In this document: in pieces, positions 1 to 12,361 of the stretch
How the letters are laid out: every line of letters begins with the position of its first letter
How positions within the stretch are numbered: position 1 is the stretch's first letter
DNA from: Neospora caninum Liverpool
Lineage: Eukaryota > Apicomplexa > Conoidasida > Eucoccidiorida > Sarcocystidae
Assembly (NCBI RefSeq): GCF_000208865.1
Contig: NC_018394.1
Span: forward strand, 186,001-250,000
Length of the DNA stretch: 64,000 nucleotides
Direction: 5' to 3'
Program-made: the position numbers and the translations under genes
Notes under the pieces: generated by a model
The model's database searches: none
What the model was told of the DNA's origin: nothing
Seen by the model: the letters and a program-made list of their open reading frames with translations, nothing else

Positions 1-3000
1 TGGCCGATTCCACGCATAGCCCATCGAAGGCTGTCGACAGCGATCCAACAACCTATTGGGCTTCCGGGGCGTTCGGCGATGCGAATCCTCATCCAGTGGA
101 TTTCGACATCAACTTGGGTAGGCAGGATTTATAAAGCGTCATAACTTGCTGTTTGCCATCTATCATGGTATCAGGAAAGCCTGCAAGAGTTTCTGGTGTT
201 CGCATCGACTGGGAGTACCCCGCTCTGGCCTACCGAGTTGACAGTAGCCTCGACGGAACCACATTCAGGTAACGGCAAACTCCTCGGTTGGACAACGGCA
301 ACGCGACTTAATTCCCCTTTTTTCAGCGAGCTAGCAAGCAACATGGCTAATCCGTCAAATTCCACACTGGAAGTTTTTGCAGGCAGCGATGCGCAGTTCA
401 TCAGAATAGCTCTTCTACAGCCGCATTCCAAGAATGGAAAAGTTGGAGAGAAATATGTCTACGGAGTCAGGGACGTCGAGGTGCTCGCAAACCGGCTTCA
501 GACAGTCGTCGGTGACTGCAGGGAGGCAGCAAACTCGGCGGATGCTAGGGACAAGTATTTTGTCGAGTCAACATCTGCATTTGATCCAACATTCGCTGAC
601 AAGATATCGTCTATTGATGATGATGTCCTTGACAGAACTGAGGCCTTGGACAAGAAGGCACAAGAGCTGTACAGTGCTCTTCCTCATACAAAGGCCTGCT
701 TGTCCCAAAAGCAGGAGTATGAGCAACGGATTGACAAATCGAAATCAGAGTCCGCTTCAATAGTAGGGCAGCACGACTACTTTATGGAGATTCAAACGTC
801 TAAACAACCGATTCATTCGGAGTTGGCCCCCGGTGAGATACCAGCACGGATTACACATCGGGAAGGTCTCCAATAAAGTATGCATCAATCGGACCAGGTG
901 ATTCGGCAAGCTACCCTGCTGAGGACTGCTATGCTGTGAAGAGCCAAGATCCATCAGCAGCATCCGGCTTCTACTGGTTAGTAAACGTCTTACCATTGGA
1001 CGAGCACGTACGCTGATGTAATTTCTTGCAGGGTCTTACCGAGGTGTGCACCGGAGCCTCTACGCGTATACTGCGATATGAAGACAGCCACTTCAGTGTT
1101 CTTCTGGCATGGAGCACCGGGAGCTAAGCCAGCAGGGAACATTAATGACAAAGTTAATTCTTTGGGAAGTCTCCGTCTGCGCTGTGCGGAGGTGGGGTTA
1201 GAGCCACTTGTGCTCCGGTCGGCTGATCACCTCCAAGCCGTGAAAGATGCCATTGGACTCATAGGTAAAAGATTGTCCGGTGAGAACAGATACAGGTTAC
1301 CACAAACGGCGGCCTCCATAGGATACAGTGACTCCGGTGTGGTTCCTCTAGCATATGACTACGGATGCCTGAACGACCGCTGCACCGGCAGTTTCAGAGT
1401 AAGCACAGAAAAGGTGGATCGGTTTAAAAGTTGCTGCTGAAGGCAGCTGTCTTCAGGACTTGCATTCGGGTAGCACCGACCTCACGGCCTTGCTTATGTC
1501 CCAGTCTTCGCTGAGCGTCGAGCTCGGACGCATGACGCCTGCCGCAGGTATTTCTGAACGCGCGACGGGTGAGCGAGGGCCACAAACAACCTCTCATACA
1601 GGTGTTGGACTTACCGGGAAAAATACGTCGTATTTTGACATGGGTCTTTCGGATATCGCCGCCATTGTGTGTTCTACGAATGCGATGGAAGGCGAGGACG
1701 TCCTGTAAGTTGTAAACCCCTCTTAATAGCGTGGGAAAGATTACTGCCCAGCGACGCAGGCCTCATGTGGATATCCCGTGTGACGCTACCGCGGAGGAAC
1801 ACGAAGCGTTCAGGGGAACCATAAACGTAAGCATCGAGTTCTTTCTGAGATGCTGCAGAGTTGTGATTAGATATGAACGCCGTACAGACAAACGTGGTAG
1901 TTGAATGTCCACCGGGATGCGAGGAACATTCAACCCTGCCCGTCTATGGCACCGGAGGTGTGTACTCGGACTCTAGTTCCGTGTGCCGGGCAGCTATTCA
2001 CGCAGGTGTAATCAAGTCGGGAGGTGTTGTGAGCATTTCCCTCGAGTCACCAAGGGAGTCCTACGAGGGGTCAACTCGGAACGGAATTAAATCACTTGCG
2101 CTAAATACGCCGAACAAGGCGGAGTTAGTTAATCTTGTGACGGGAGAGGCCCTTCGCGGAGAGCTTCCCAGCCGCTCTCGAGGTGTTGCTTTCCGAAGCA
2201 TTCGCGTTGGACCAGTCGCCAAGGTCAGCCTCGCCGATGCTTTTCACTTCGACTCCGTGTTCCATAATTTTGTTTTTGACTCAGGATTGCCCGATCGAAG
2301 AATTCGCAGCGCCAGCATCGTCATTTCTCGAGCTGACATCGTCTGTTAACTTAGAATCTGAAGTCGAGGCTGCCGAAACGCCCAACGAGAAACAGGAAAA
2401 TGTTATGCTGGATCCTTCCCTTGCTCTTGTCATTCGGCAGATGTTGCAGGAAATGGGTGGGTGAACATACTCACACAAACGTTTTCTTTTCTTTACTGTC
2501 TGCTCCAGATGCGATCCATGGAGTTGACCCGGCAGCGGTCTTCGCAGCTCAAACTCAAGCAGCGGAAGCTATTCGTGAAGTGAAGAAATACCTGAAACCG
2601 GCTGAGGTGCTACAAAGGAAGCAAGCAACTCGGACTGAAGAGCTGTAACCATCTGGTTCTCATCGGCTTTTTGTGGTAGGGATTTGAATCAATGTGTATT
2701 ACAGGTACGTCGCCGGCGAAGATCTTATGACTAAGATTATGGCGGAAGCGGGCCGCTACTTTAACAACCTGGAGGAGCTTTATGTGGAGCTAGAAAGAGC
2801 GGAGGAACAAAGACTTGAGGAAGCTGGGTTTTCTTCCTTCGAATTGAACTATGAAACAATGCCATTTTCCCGAACATTCGCCGTCTACGACACCCTCCGG
2901 GTTAAAAATGGACCAAGCAGCTGGGGATACTCTGAAGATGCTGTGGCAGGTCACAAAAACACTATAGTGCAAACGTCGGCAGTCCTCGGATCTCAAGATG

Positions 3001-4915
3001 GAGACGGCACATTCGCAATGCTGAAGGCTCATCGATTCTTTGACTTCGTCGCCTATGCTGACATATACGTAAGCATAAGTCGAACGTTTTCTGCATATTT
3101 ACTTACGGACACCACTGCCCAAACAGGCTGTTGGCTCTGGAAGCGTCGGAGTGTCTTTCCGCATGAGAGATCCGAACAACATGTTCATGTTCGAAGCCAA
3201 TAAGGAGAGAGGCTACAAACGTCTGCTGCGCATCGACAACGGGGACGCAATCATTATCGCTCAACGCTTTGATGGGGGATATGAGGATGGAAAATGGTAC
3301 CGCGTCAGGATCGAAACAACGCACGGACATATTAAGGTGTGCTTCGGTGAAGGAAACGGCAGCCTGCAAAATATTTTTAGGTACGAGGCTATTCAAATGC
3401 TGAATAATAATTTTGTTCGAACGCTGTTGGCTGCCCCAGTGTCTTAGACGAACGTTTCCTCTCCGGCTCTCTCGGTCTGTATTCCTCTGGAATGGATGGC
3501 GGCGTGTTTTTCGACAACGTCCGCATCAAGGCGAAGGCGTGCTCCCATATCTCTAGGGAAGCGCCGCCTCTTCCTCCGCGATGTGCCCGCTTCACAGAGA
3601 TGTATCTTGAACGGCCAGAAGCACTCTACGAGGTGCCGGCATTTACCGGCGGCGCTATGAAGGCTCTTTGGCAGTACAAGGTATGGCTCCACCCGTGTCT
3701 GGCGTTTGTAAGATGTATCACGTTACATGTCGAGCAGGCGCATGTGGCAGGCAGAAAAAGGGTTCTCCAGCCTCAGGCTCTGGACGTTGACGATTCCTCC
3801 CCCTCAACTGTTGTTCTAAAATCGCCAAAACTATGTAAATGCACTGAACTAGTGTGACTAATAGATGCAGTGAGGCATCGGTGAACACCAGGCAAAGACG
3901 GGAACTTCTCATTTGACTTCTACCACGCATGCCCCGATAGCATTGTCGGCGCTATTTTCCGCTTTCAATCCCCAGACCGTTACCACAGTGTGGAAGTGAC
4001 GGGCTCGCAGTACGTGAATTTCTTTGGGGCATCCTCACCTCGGTGAAAACAATTCTCATTTCAGAATGAAACTGTCACGGATGGAGAACGGCATCAAGGA
4101 AACACTCGCAAGCAAGGCTATCAAGCCACATACTGGACAGTGGAATAGGATGGAGCTTCAATTTCATGGCCCCGTAGCTGTGGTACTTTTGACGGCTGGT
4201 GATGGTCACCAAGAAGCCCTAAAGACGACGCTTCCCGATGAAGGCAATCATGGACAAGTTGGGCTGTTGAGCGCAAACTGCGACCACCACGCCTTTGATC
4301 ATCTTTCTCTGTCGCCTCCCGAAAGCATTGAAGAGGCAACGAACGTGAATGAATTCAAGAACAAAAAACCATGGTGAGTGAATAGCACAATGCGTGTTCG
4401 TTTCTTGCATGACACCTGCCTGTGCAGGGGACTGTGCCCAGAATCGGTCCACTTGTTGCAACGCCGAGATGCATGTGCCACAATGGCCCCAAACAAGACA
4501 GGTGTTCAGCAGATCGAGTGCACCAGCAAGTTCTGCGAGCGATGCTGCCAATACCACACCGCACTAGTCGGTGATGGAGAAGAGGATATTTGCCTCGTCG
4601 AATGCCTTAAAAATGAAGAGACAGCTGACCGTCTTCAAACCAACTTTATCGGCAAACTACAACAGTGCACAGATGCAAACGGCGATGCATTCAGTCACTG
4701 TACGAAGGTAAGCATTACAGTACGCAATAGTCAAGGAACCACAGATGACGTTTTTATAGGAGGACCCCACCTGCGCACTGGAGGCGTGTCACTTTTGCTG
4801 TACGACAAGTGAAGGAGCAGAAGACGTCAAAGGTGTTCCCAATGCGCTCGTCAAGGGTTTGAATGCCGCAGAAACAGAGGAATGCAAGTTCCAGTGTAAC
4901 CGAGTATTTAGTTGA
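1..4915 (+). CDS. LCCL/discoidin/lectin secreted adhesive protein (CCp/LAP family), 5' end missing
   Basis: The gene enters from the left edge. Exons I place: 1-117, 190-268, 327-832, 898-976, 1032-1398, 1457-1704, 1760-1826, 1888-2223, 2285-2456, 2509-2644, 2705-3068, 3127-3380, 3440-3680, 3892-4009, 4065-4373, 4428-4707, 4760-4915 (TGA). Domains in order: discoidin (F5/8C; SDPTTYWASGAF, then SSLDGTTF), a helical linker, a neurexin/collagen (fibrinogen-like) domain (CAPEPLRVYCDMKTA), an LCCL domain (ECPPGCEEHSTLPVYGTG ... VYSDSSSVCRAAIHAGVI), then lectin/LamG-like modules (GKWYRVRIETT; GLYSSGMDGGVFFDNVRI; DGNFSFDFYHA). The C-terminus is Cys-rich (CERCC, CHFCC). This order fits Plasmodium CCp1/CCp2 (LAP2/LAP4), secreted multi-adhesive proteins of sexual stages; a coccidian role is inference. 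Phases close at every junction except 3680/3892, where one base is unaccounted for. Its stop lies 91 bp from that of the opposing PCID2-like gene. Confidence 0.88.
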
Positions 4916-5006
4916 AAAACAGCTTTAACGTTTTGAAATCTTGACCTGAATGACGGAGTTCTTGCGCGTAGTATCCTATTAACGAAGTGACAGATTCCCC
5001 GTTGGT

Positions 5007-7825
5007 CTAACTCGGCCGCATAGTTTTCAGGCTTGGGAATGGGTTTTGGTTGCTAAACACGATCACCATGTGCTCCCAAGAGATGTAACCCTATAATTCA
5101 GGACATGAGACGCGAGATACCGGCAATCATGAGAGATTAGCGATCTTCACATCACAGCTATAAAGTCTAAAAGTGTCTTTCATCAGCCACGGAACGTGCA
5201 CGAAAGAAACCATGACTCACCTTGATGTATCCCATTCGAATGAGGTTTGCGCTGATACACGCCATCTGCAGCATACAAGGAAGAAAAGAACGTGTATGAG
5301 CTGTGACATGAAGCCACGGAGAAAGGGATCAAGTCAGTATATTTGCCAGTTCCTGTGGCTTCTCTGAAGGTTACTGACTCTCTTACTTCATCATCGTCGA
5401 AGAGGCTGTCGCTTTGCCATTTCAGCGCCGCTGAAAAAGCAGCTATCGGTACTATGTTAGGCTTCGATGCGAGTCCACTCCGTAACCACCACTCCTTGCT
5501 GCGAACAAAAAGCCTACACGACATGGATTTGCTCCAAGTAAGTCTGCAGCGCTGTTATATTGAGACAGGATATTCTCTAGAGGATTAGCGCCGCTTACAC
5601 ATGCTTCATTAGCGTCCTGTACACGATGAACTTGATCCTTTCAACACAGAGAATTGTACCATGAATTATCAGAATTCGTTCGTGGATCTCCTGCGAAGAA
5701 CACAGTACCAAAGCCGGGCGTGAGGCACCATGTCAATCGAATAAAGGCGCATGACAAAGTCCATATTGCCAAGCAAGTCGGATCGGTTCCCGCCAGTCGC
5801 ATCATTCGCTAGTAGGGATTACATGCGTGTACCATGGCAGCACTTCTGGTCTCCGATTGACAAGTGGTGCCGGCGTAAGTCAACACTAACAGATTCCATT
5901 AAAACACCAAGTGTGGCGGTATCTGCCTGCACCCACACCCGAGTTGTGTACGCACTACTGCTGTCATACAGACTTGATTTATCGCAGTCCGCTACATCTG
6001 TACAGTGTGCTTTTGCAAATCGTGCTAGCTACGTCAACCATAATGCGTGTCCTATTGGTTCTCGTATCGACGAGCAGGGTCTGTTCAGTTAATTTTCACA
6101 TCCGATTACAATTCAAGCGTACCATGGCTTTGTCAAAACTTGACACGTTTCCTGTTTTCATGGAAGAGATAATCTGCACATAGTGCTCCATCCTGACGAC
6201 GGATCGCAAGCGTACACGACGATAAACAACACATTCACCCTAAGCTTCGGAGTCCCCTCTCTCGTCTGCTTTGTGTGACTGAATCTAATGGTATAGTTGA
6301 CACATCCCTACCTGTACTTCCTCAGCAGTTCCAGGGGCGGGACTTTTCCCATGCGCAGACGCACAGGGATTAAACACTCCAAGATGTTCCTGCGTTGAAC
6401 AACACAAAATAACTGGCACCAGAGACAGATAGCAAAACTAACAAATGGTATACGCTTTGTGGTCACGAGGGTTGCAAACGACTTACCTTCGTACATTGTG
6501 ATTCGCCTCCGGGCAATGTGTGAATGCCCATACCAGCTCCGCTTCAGCCTGGACACCACCAGATCGACAGGCGCGTCAGAACACGAAGAGCGGAGATTTT
6601 TCAGATGTGAGAAATGATTCCAGTCAAGCTCAGCGTAGTAGTGGGGACGACTTCGACGTTTACGACAGACGCACCTGTTCAAACTGCTCCTGCTGCATGT
6701 ACAACTTGCCAAGATAGTACCGAAAGTTGACGATTGGGCCGCGCGGAACGCGAGAAAAATTGATTTGCCTACGAAAACCACACCAACATAATTGTATTTC
6801 TTCAAAAGCTAAAGTAACCGTGGCACTTGCGCAAAGCATCTGACGACGCGGCGTGTCACCTCTTACTTCGAATCACACAGTTTCAGGAAGCCAGCGGCCA
6901 TCTGCATGTTGCCGAGCTGCAGGCATCGTTTGATTGACTGTCCCAGAAGAACTATATAGGCGCCGTGCCGTTCCTCGTCACCCCTAACCTTCCCCAGTTT
7001 CGGTCGAATGGCATTGAGAACTTCCTTGGTGTATTTGTTCTGCGTTTCTTCATCTTCTGGGACATCGTCGTCGTCCATGAAATCTGCAGTTTCATCTTGA
7101 GAGTTGTCAGCTGCATACGCGGCTTTATTCATGATGCTGCACAAGGCTGCGAGCCCAGGGACGAGCCACCCGCAGGACTCCAAATTGGGATCCACATAAA
7201 GGTCGATATAAATGTCGAGCAATGCGATGCATTGCTTGACGACCTCGTTCCATCGGACTGGATGGCGCGATTGAAGTTGACGTAGACGCAGGAACTCCTG
7301 AAGTAGCTTTTTGTAAAGGGAATCGCCTCCTTTCAAAAGGCCTGCCTCCCTCAGTTTGTTATGAGGAATTGCACTCATAACTGCCTGAGTTCATCACACC
7401 ACCAAAGCACCCGAGGCAGTTAAATTTTTGGCACTCCCCAGTGTAACACAGCAAATGGTTCGTCGGCGGAAGGACGTGCATGCACGTTGCAACGTAGAGA
7501 TACACCGAACTAACCACACAAACAAATATGCAAGCACACATGGATACACATGTGTATCCGCTGTGCAGTCCCGCCCGCTCCTTACTTCTGGCATGTTCCT
7601 TATTTCGTTGTCTGGTATCAGCCTTTCGCGTTCACGAATCAAATCGGAGAACAGCTCTCCGTTATGCTGTAATATGGCCGTAACCATTCCATTGATCCAG
7701 TCTGCCGTTGAGCCGTTACGCTCGCCTCCTGCAACCAAGGGCGCCGCCATCAACCGGGAGCTACCTCCCTGTCCTCGCCGCCCGGCCCCGCGGCGCCCTC
7801 TCGATGGAATTCCATCAGTCAACAT
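5007..7825 (-). CDS. PCID2/Thp1-like PCI-domain protein (TREX-2 mRNA export complex)
   Basis: Ten exons, all phases closing, 469 aa: 7825-7586, 7384-6867, 6768-6675, 6548-6487, 6389-6312, 6192-6123, 5690-5599, 5513-5387, 5265-5221, 5090-5007 (TAG). The spliced protein aligns along its length with human PCID2: NFRYYLGKLYMQQEQFEQ matches the YKYYVGRKAMFDSDFKQ region, LIPVRLRMGKVPPLELLRKY matches [20 protein letters not shown], and the end (VFSNQNPFPSLK) matches VVSKQNPFPPL. PCID2/Thp1 pairs with Sac3/GANP in TREX-2, which links transcription to nuclear mRNA export; the C-terminal PCI and winged-helix part binds partners and nucleic acid. The N-terminus is Gly/Arg-rich (about residues 7-22), unlike human. 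The start is the ATG at 7825; the same frame stays open upstream to about 7990, so a longer N-terminus is possible. CSN12-like is the related alternative, but the alignment favours PCID2. Confidence 0.94.
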
Positions 7826-9092
7826 GAATGTTTCGCATTCAGGCAACGTTCCATCTCCGCTTGAGAAACTCCTGACGAAGCAGAGACTCGCCAGGACAGT
7901 TGAACAGAGCCTCAGCTTCGACCAAGTCTGAGGGTCTCTGAAAACCGCGCAAGTGTCAGAACGAGGTTCACCAGGAGCAAAAGTTGGCAAGTGGAAGTGG
8001 TGAAGCCGCCGAATGCACTTCCGATTGAGCGTGAGCCCCCAGTGCTAATCCGTGACTCTGGAGCGCCCTTGTTTTTGCAAAACGAGTCTTGACAACTCTG
8101 ACGTTCTCGATCTGTGAATTACACACGCAACAATTTCCGGTCTTCAGCTTGCATGCTCGTCCCCTGTGTTTCCGTTTCCGGTGCAAACTTTGAGAAGGAA
8201 GTGAGACAGAGAGAATGATGAAAACGGATACAGATGCGTTTTGGGGTTTTCCTTTGCTACGCAAAAAGCGCATCTCATCAACGGGTTCCAAACAACACTG
8301 CCTTTTCACTGGCCCTTCGTCCGTTCGGCCGAGGCCTTAGCCTGAACGCCTGCATGCGTCGCGAGCATATCCTATATCGCGAATATGCAACGCGCAGCCA
8401 GTTTCTCGAGAGTAAACCACGAGAGGCTAGCATCGATCCTCAAACGAAAAATAAACGAAGCCGCGTGGGACTTTTTTTTCAATTTGAATTTTTGCGTCGC
8501 TGCTCCCTTTCGGAGGCGCTAAAATAGGAATATGTGTAACTTGCTGGTTCATATTTTTTTCAGTAGACCTCACCTCGCTTGGTCTTGACAGCAAGCTGGG
8601 GCTTCGTCGTTAAGGCAAAAGTCTCTGTCACAACCATCCCACTATATACGCTCTCCTCTGTCCATCGCGCTCAATCTACAAAGAAAGAAGGCGCTGGACT
8701 TGTGGATGTTTGGCTGTCGGCCTTATTCCTGTCCAAGCAAGAAATGGTATTTAGTGCCTGGAACCTGTGGAGGTACTACCGCTTCTCGCTGCCACGCGTT
8801 CCGGAATGTTGTAGCACGTCAGCAGCCTCTTTCGCGCATTTGTCTGTCGTAGGAAAAGGGGCGACTCCAGAGCATCTTTTTTCGCCTTTCTGCTACTCCG
8901 GTATCCGGGACTGTCGTGTCATGCCAGGCAGGCACGACCCTTTTCCACTTTGCCCTTGATATCGATCTAGTCTGAAAATTTTCTTAGTGGCGCCGGGAAA
9001 AGGGAGACGCAAGAGGAAGGCAAGGTCATGTCAGACCGCTGAAGGCAATCGCTTTCGTCCTCTCCTCGTCCCTCCGAGACTTGCTATTCACC
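7826..9092. promoter_or_regulatory. Divergent intergenic region between PCID2-like (-) and FTS-like (+) genes
   Basis: About 1.27 kb with no supported gene between two head-to-head start codons, so it should hold both promoters and 5' UTRs. Two short motifs match elements described for Toxoplasma promoters: TGCATGCG at 8351-8358 (TRP-2-type YGCATGCR) and GGAGACGC at 9003-9010, about 83 bp before the FTS start (related to WGAGACG). Both are short enough to occur by chance. No TATA box is claimed. The FTS start itself has a good context (caccATGgcg). Confidence 0.45.
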
Positions 9093-12000
9093 ATGGCGAC
9101 CGCTGATAGTCCCGTGACTTCGATGCACTCACGGATCAAAATCGAGGACATGGGCAAGAGTAGGCTCCTCGTCAGCGAGAGCATGGCTGCGCATCCTTCC
9201 ACTGGGCAAATCGACGTCCGTCGTCTACAGAGAACTATTATTCCCATCCCGTTCCGCACCCTAGCTGGCGTCGACGAAGACGGCACCGCTGTCCCAGCAG
9301 ATAGGGATATCATTGAAAAGAATGTGGAACTATATTCTCTGTTGATCGAATAGTAAGTGATTCTCTCTATGCCACTCGCTACGTGGAACGCTCCCATGTG
9401 CGTTTGTCTTCTGTAGATCTCGTCAACGAGAAAACTTGAGGTATCAGGAATGAGATGGTGGAACTGTCCACGAGACGCACCTTTGTGTGCTGATGGGAAT
9501 ACTGAATGCTCTCGAGCACGTATGAGCATGCACTCTATCGGGTTTATTGCTACGCGTATGTACAAACGTAGCATCTCCTTTATTTAGTTTTCCGATGGCC
9601 CCGTGGGCACGTGATCGCGCGGACCCGATCGCAACCCAGACCCCCTGCCAGTTTATTGGACATGGAAGAAACGGTATCGTCTAGGGAGTAGCAGAGGAGG
9701 TAAAGGTCTCCGTGAGCATGTGAAGTTGATGAAGCATGTGTTACACAGATCGGCTCTCCAAGCGCTTTCTTCGAATGCGTTTGTGGGCACCCCGAAGCTT
9801 CCGCACTGGTGAAGAAGGGATAAAAATGTGGCAGCTTTTAGTGGACGGTTTGATTTTCTCGTGTGACTTGACTTGGCGAGCGCACAACTGACCACCAGTG
9901 GCAGAAGGCGAATCTGGGAAACAAAACGAGGGCTGATAAGTCTCAAACAGTCCAACTATTAAGCACGGTAAAATGGGGACTCCTCGAAAACACCTTTTCC
10001 CGATATTTCAAAATTCTTTGACTCGGTAGCATTTTTCATTACGGCCTGGAGCACTGGGTTTCGAGGCGTTTCTTCCAAATTCTCCGTAACCTGTCACCAG
10101 CGGACCCAGCCTTTGATCGTCGGCGGGACGTCGTCTCCGGAAACTGTCTTGTCGGTGTGGCGTGTGTTTTTCCAGTTCTCAAACGTCTCAGAACTCACCT
10201 GAGGGTGTGTACTGTATTCCATCATTTGACAATCTTCGAGGTGAGTTCTGGTGGCTACTGCCTAGTCTCTGTAAATTACCGGAGAGTCTGTGCAATGCGA
10301 ATGCGTAGTTTGCGCCTCCTCATGTTAAGTATACGGCTGGGGAATACTGGTGTAGATCTTGACTGTCTTTGTTTGGCACGGACACTTCAGCGTATAGAAG
10401 CACTGTGGATCTCGCGTCTTTATATGATGCGGGACATCTGCGAAGTGTAAAGCGCATCCACCAAAGGAACTGTAGAATGTTAATTCGCCCCTCGTGAAAG
10501 GTGAAGTGTACTATCTGTAGCTCCGAGGACCATCCAATCTCGTGAAAGCGTGGGATGCTGACTGCAGGAGTCGGAGGTGCTGGCTGAAGGAGCAGTTTTT
10601 TGTCTCGGTTTGAGTCTTGAGTGACTAGATAAATGGAAGGCGAGCTGCGGGTGCCGGACAACTACCGTTTTTCGGGGGTAAGTAGGGGAAACAGTGATCT
10701 GTTTCCTTGAACACTTCCAGTGGGGCCACTTACGGAGAAGCTTTGAACCTGTCGAGAGAAAAACGGGAAAATTCATGTTTCTGTCACTTCTCTTTTCCTC
10801 AGTATGGGACGGAGTGATTCTGCTACGACATGGCGTCTATCAGGGTGGCATCTTCAAATTCAAAATCCAGGTTACCGCCGGATACCCAGCCGATCCTCCT
10901 AGCATCGTGTTTGTCTCTCGGGTCTTTCATCCGCTTGTCGATCCTGAAACCAGCACCCTCAATATCAAGGTACGCGGAAGGAAAAGCGGTTTTACGGTGC
11001 AGAGATTCCGAAGGTAATGCCGATCCGTGAGAACGTGGGTGGCCAGAAAGAAGAAACTCTTGTAATCTGGAAGGGTTTAATGCTCATCAGTTCATCGCGT
11101 TCGGCAGGTTCAATATCCACCGCTGTATTAATGAACTCGTCGCTATTGCACTTGACAGTTATCTTTCCCTGTGGACACCCTATCCGTTTCGTCAACATCC
11201 CATGGAAAACATTCTGTTTCCGACCGGTCTTTATCTGCCTAGTTTGCTTGTGGTTGTCTTGCGTCTCCTCTCGCCTTCGTATTCCCGAACCCTCAGCCTC
11301 AGTTTTCGAGCTGGCGCCCCGACAAAGACTATTTGCCCATGCTTCTTTTGTATCTGAAAAGCATCTTCTACAAGCGAGAGTTTCTCAAAGGGACGGACGC
11401 GGAGGACGCTTGGCTAAACCCGGAAGCAGCAAAAACGTAGGATTTACTCCTCTATTCCCATGCAAACATGCTCAGCCGTTCCGTTGCGGGCGACACTCTT
11501 TTTGACGTTCGGGGCCTTCGGTCTTTATTTAAGCGTAGACGCGTGTTTCACGTCGCGTCCAGAATGATACCAAAGATGTCTTTTGCTTTGCGGTTATGTG
11601 CGTACATTAGCTTCGTCATTCAACGCCGGGACGTTCAAACTCATTTAATATGCCCAGCCCGCTCAACACTATACGTGCCGCCGAAATCGTCAGTTAGTTA
11701 GGCGCGTACCTCTAATATGTGAATGGACGTGTACGATACGTGGTGTTTCTCCTCTTCTTTTGGAAGCTAGGTGTGAGAGATTCTTGTTTGCTCGCCCGGT
11801 CTGTACACAGAAGGGAGTCACGGATTTTCTTAATCAGTTTTCTATTTTGTGTCCGATCATGGCTTCCGAGCAAACCGCCGGATATCGTCCCGTTGACTGA
11901 TCAGAGGCGTTACGGAAACGGAAGCTTGGCAGCCTCAGGCGGCAGTTTAGCAGGCCACAGTTACCCTCTTGGCCGTTTTGAAGTGTCAGGAGATGCATTG

Positions 12001-12361
12001 TCGTTTTCATTTCTCTGCGATTTTTTCGTTCGGAGTGTCCATACATAAGTGTTTCCGCTCGGATGTGTGTCTTGTGTCCGCCAGATTTCGGGAAGACAAG
12101 AAGACCTTCCTCGAGAAGATAAAGGCGTGCGTTGAAGAGTCCAAAGCCAGAGTGTTCGATAAGGAGGAGAATTTCGTGTTCAACTTTTCCGAATTCCACC
12201 GTGAGAAGAAGCCGATCATTCAGGCTCTCAACGTCCTTTCCCACGACGTCACTTGTGTTGACCCTAAAGAAGTTTTCATTGATTGGTTTCTCGGGGAATG
12301 GTCGAACTCTGAGTTTGGGTCGGGAGGCGAAACGGGCGTCAACGTTGTCAGCTCGGACTGA
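9093..12361 (+). CDS. FTS: FTS/AKTIP-like ubiquitin E2 variant (Hook-FTS complex subunit)
   Basis: Exons supported: 9093-9352 (ATG to phase 2), 10803-10969, 11303-11436, 12085-12361 (TGA); the last three join in phase. A further exon ending at 10677 (reading GELRVPDNYRFSG) fits the family but does not join in phase. The UBC core (WDGVILLRHGVYQGGIFKF ... FHPLVDPETSTLNIK) and the C-terminal helices (FSSWRPDKDYLPMLLLYLKS; LNPEAAKTFREDKKTFLEKI) match human AKTIP (FGVIFIRHGLYQDGVFKF; FHPLVDPTSGELDVK; LNPEAAVLYEKD). The catalytic Cys expected just after the HP motif is absent, as in AKTIP, so it is a non-catalytic E2 variant. AKTIP/FTS binds Hook and FHIP as a dynein adaptor; in Toxoplasma a HOOK-FTS-HIP complex is reported to act in microneme secretion. 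An open stretch at 11088-11260 is treated as intron because 10969 joins 11303 exactly. Confidence 0.86.

Noticed and set aside
11088..11260. Open stretch in the FTS gene reading INELVAIALDSYLSL
   Set aside because: 10969 joins 11303 in phase and gives the expected UBC-to-helix sequence, so this stretch is taken as intron.
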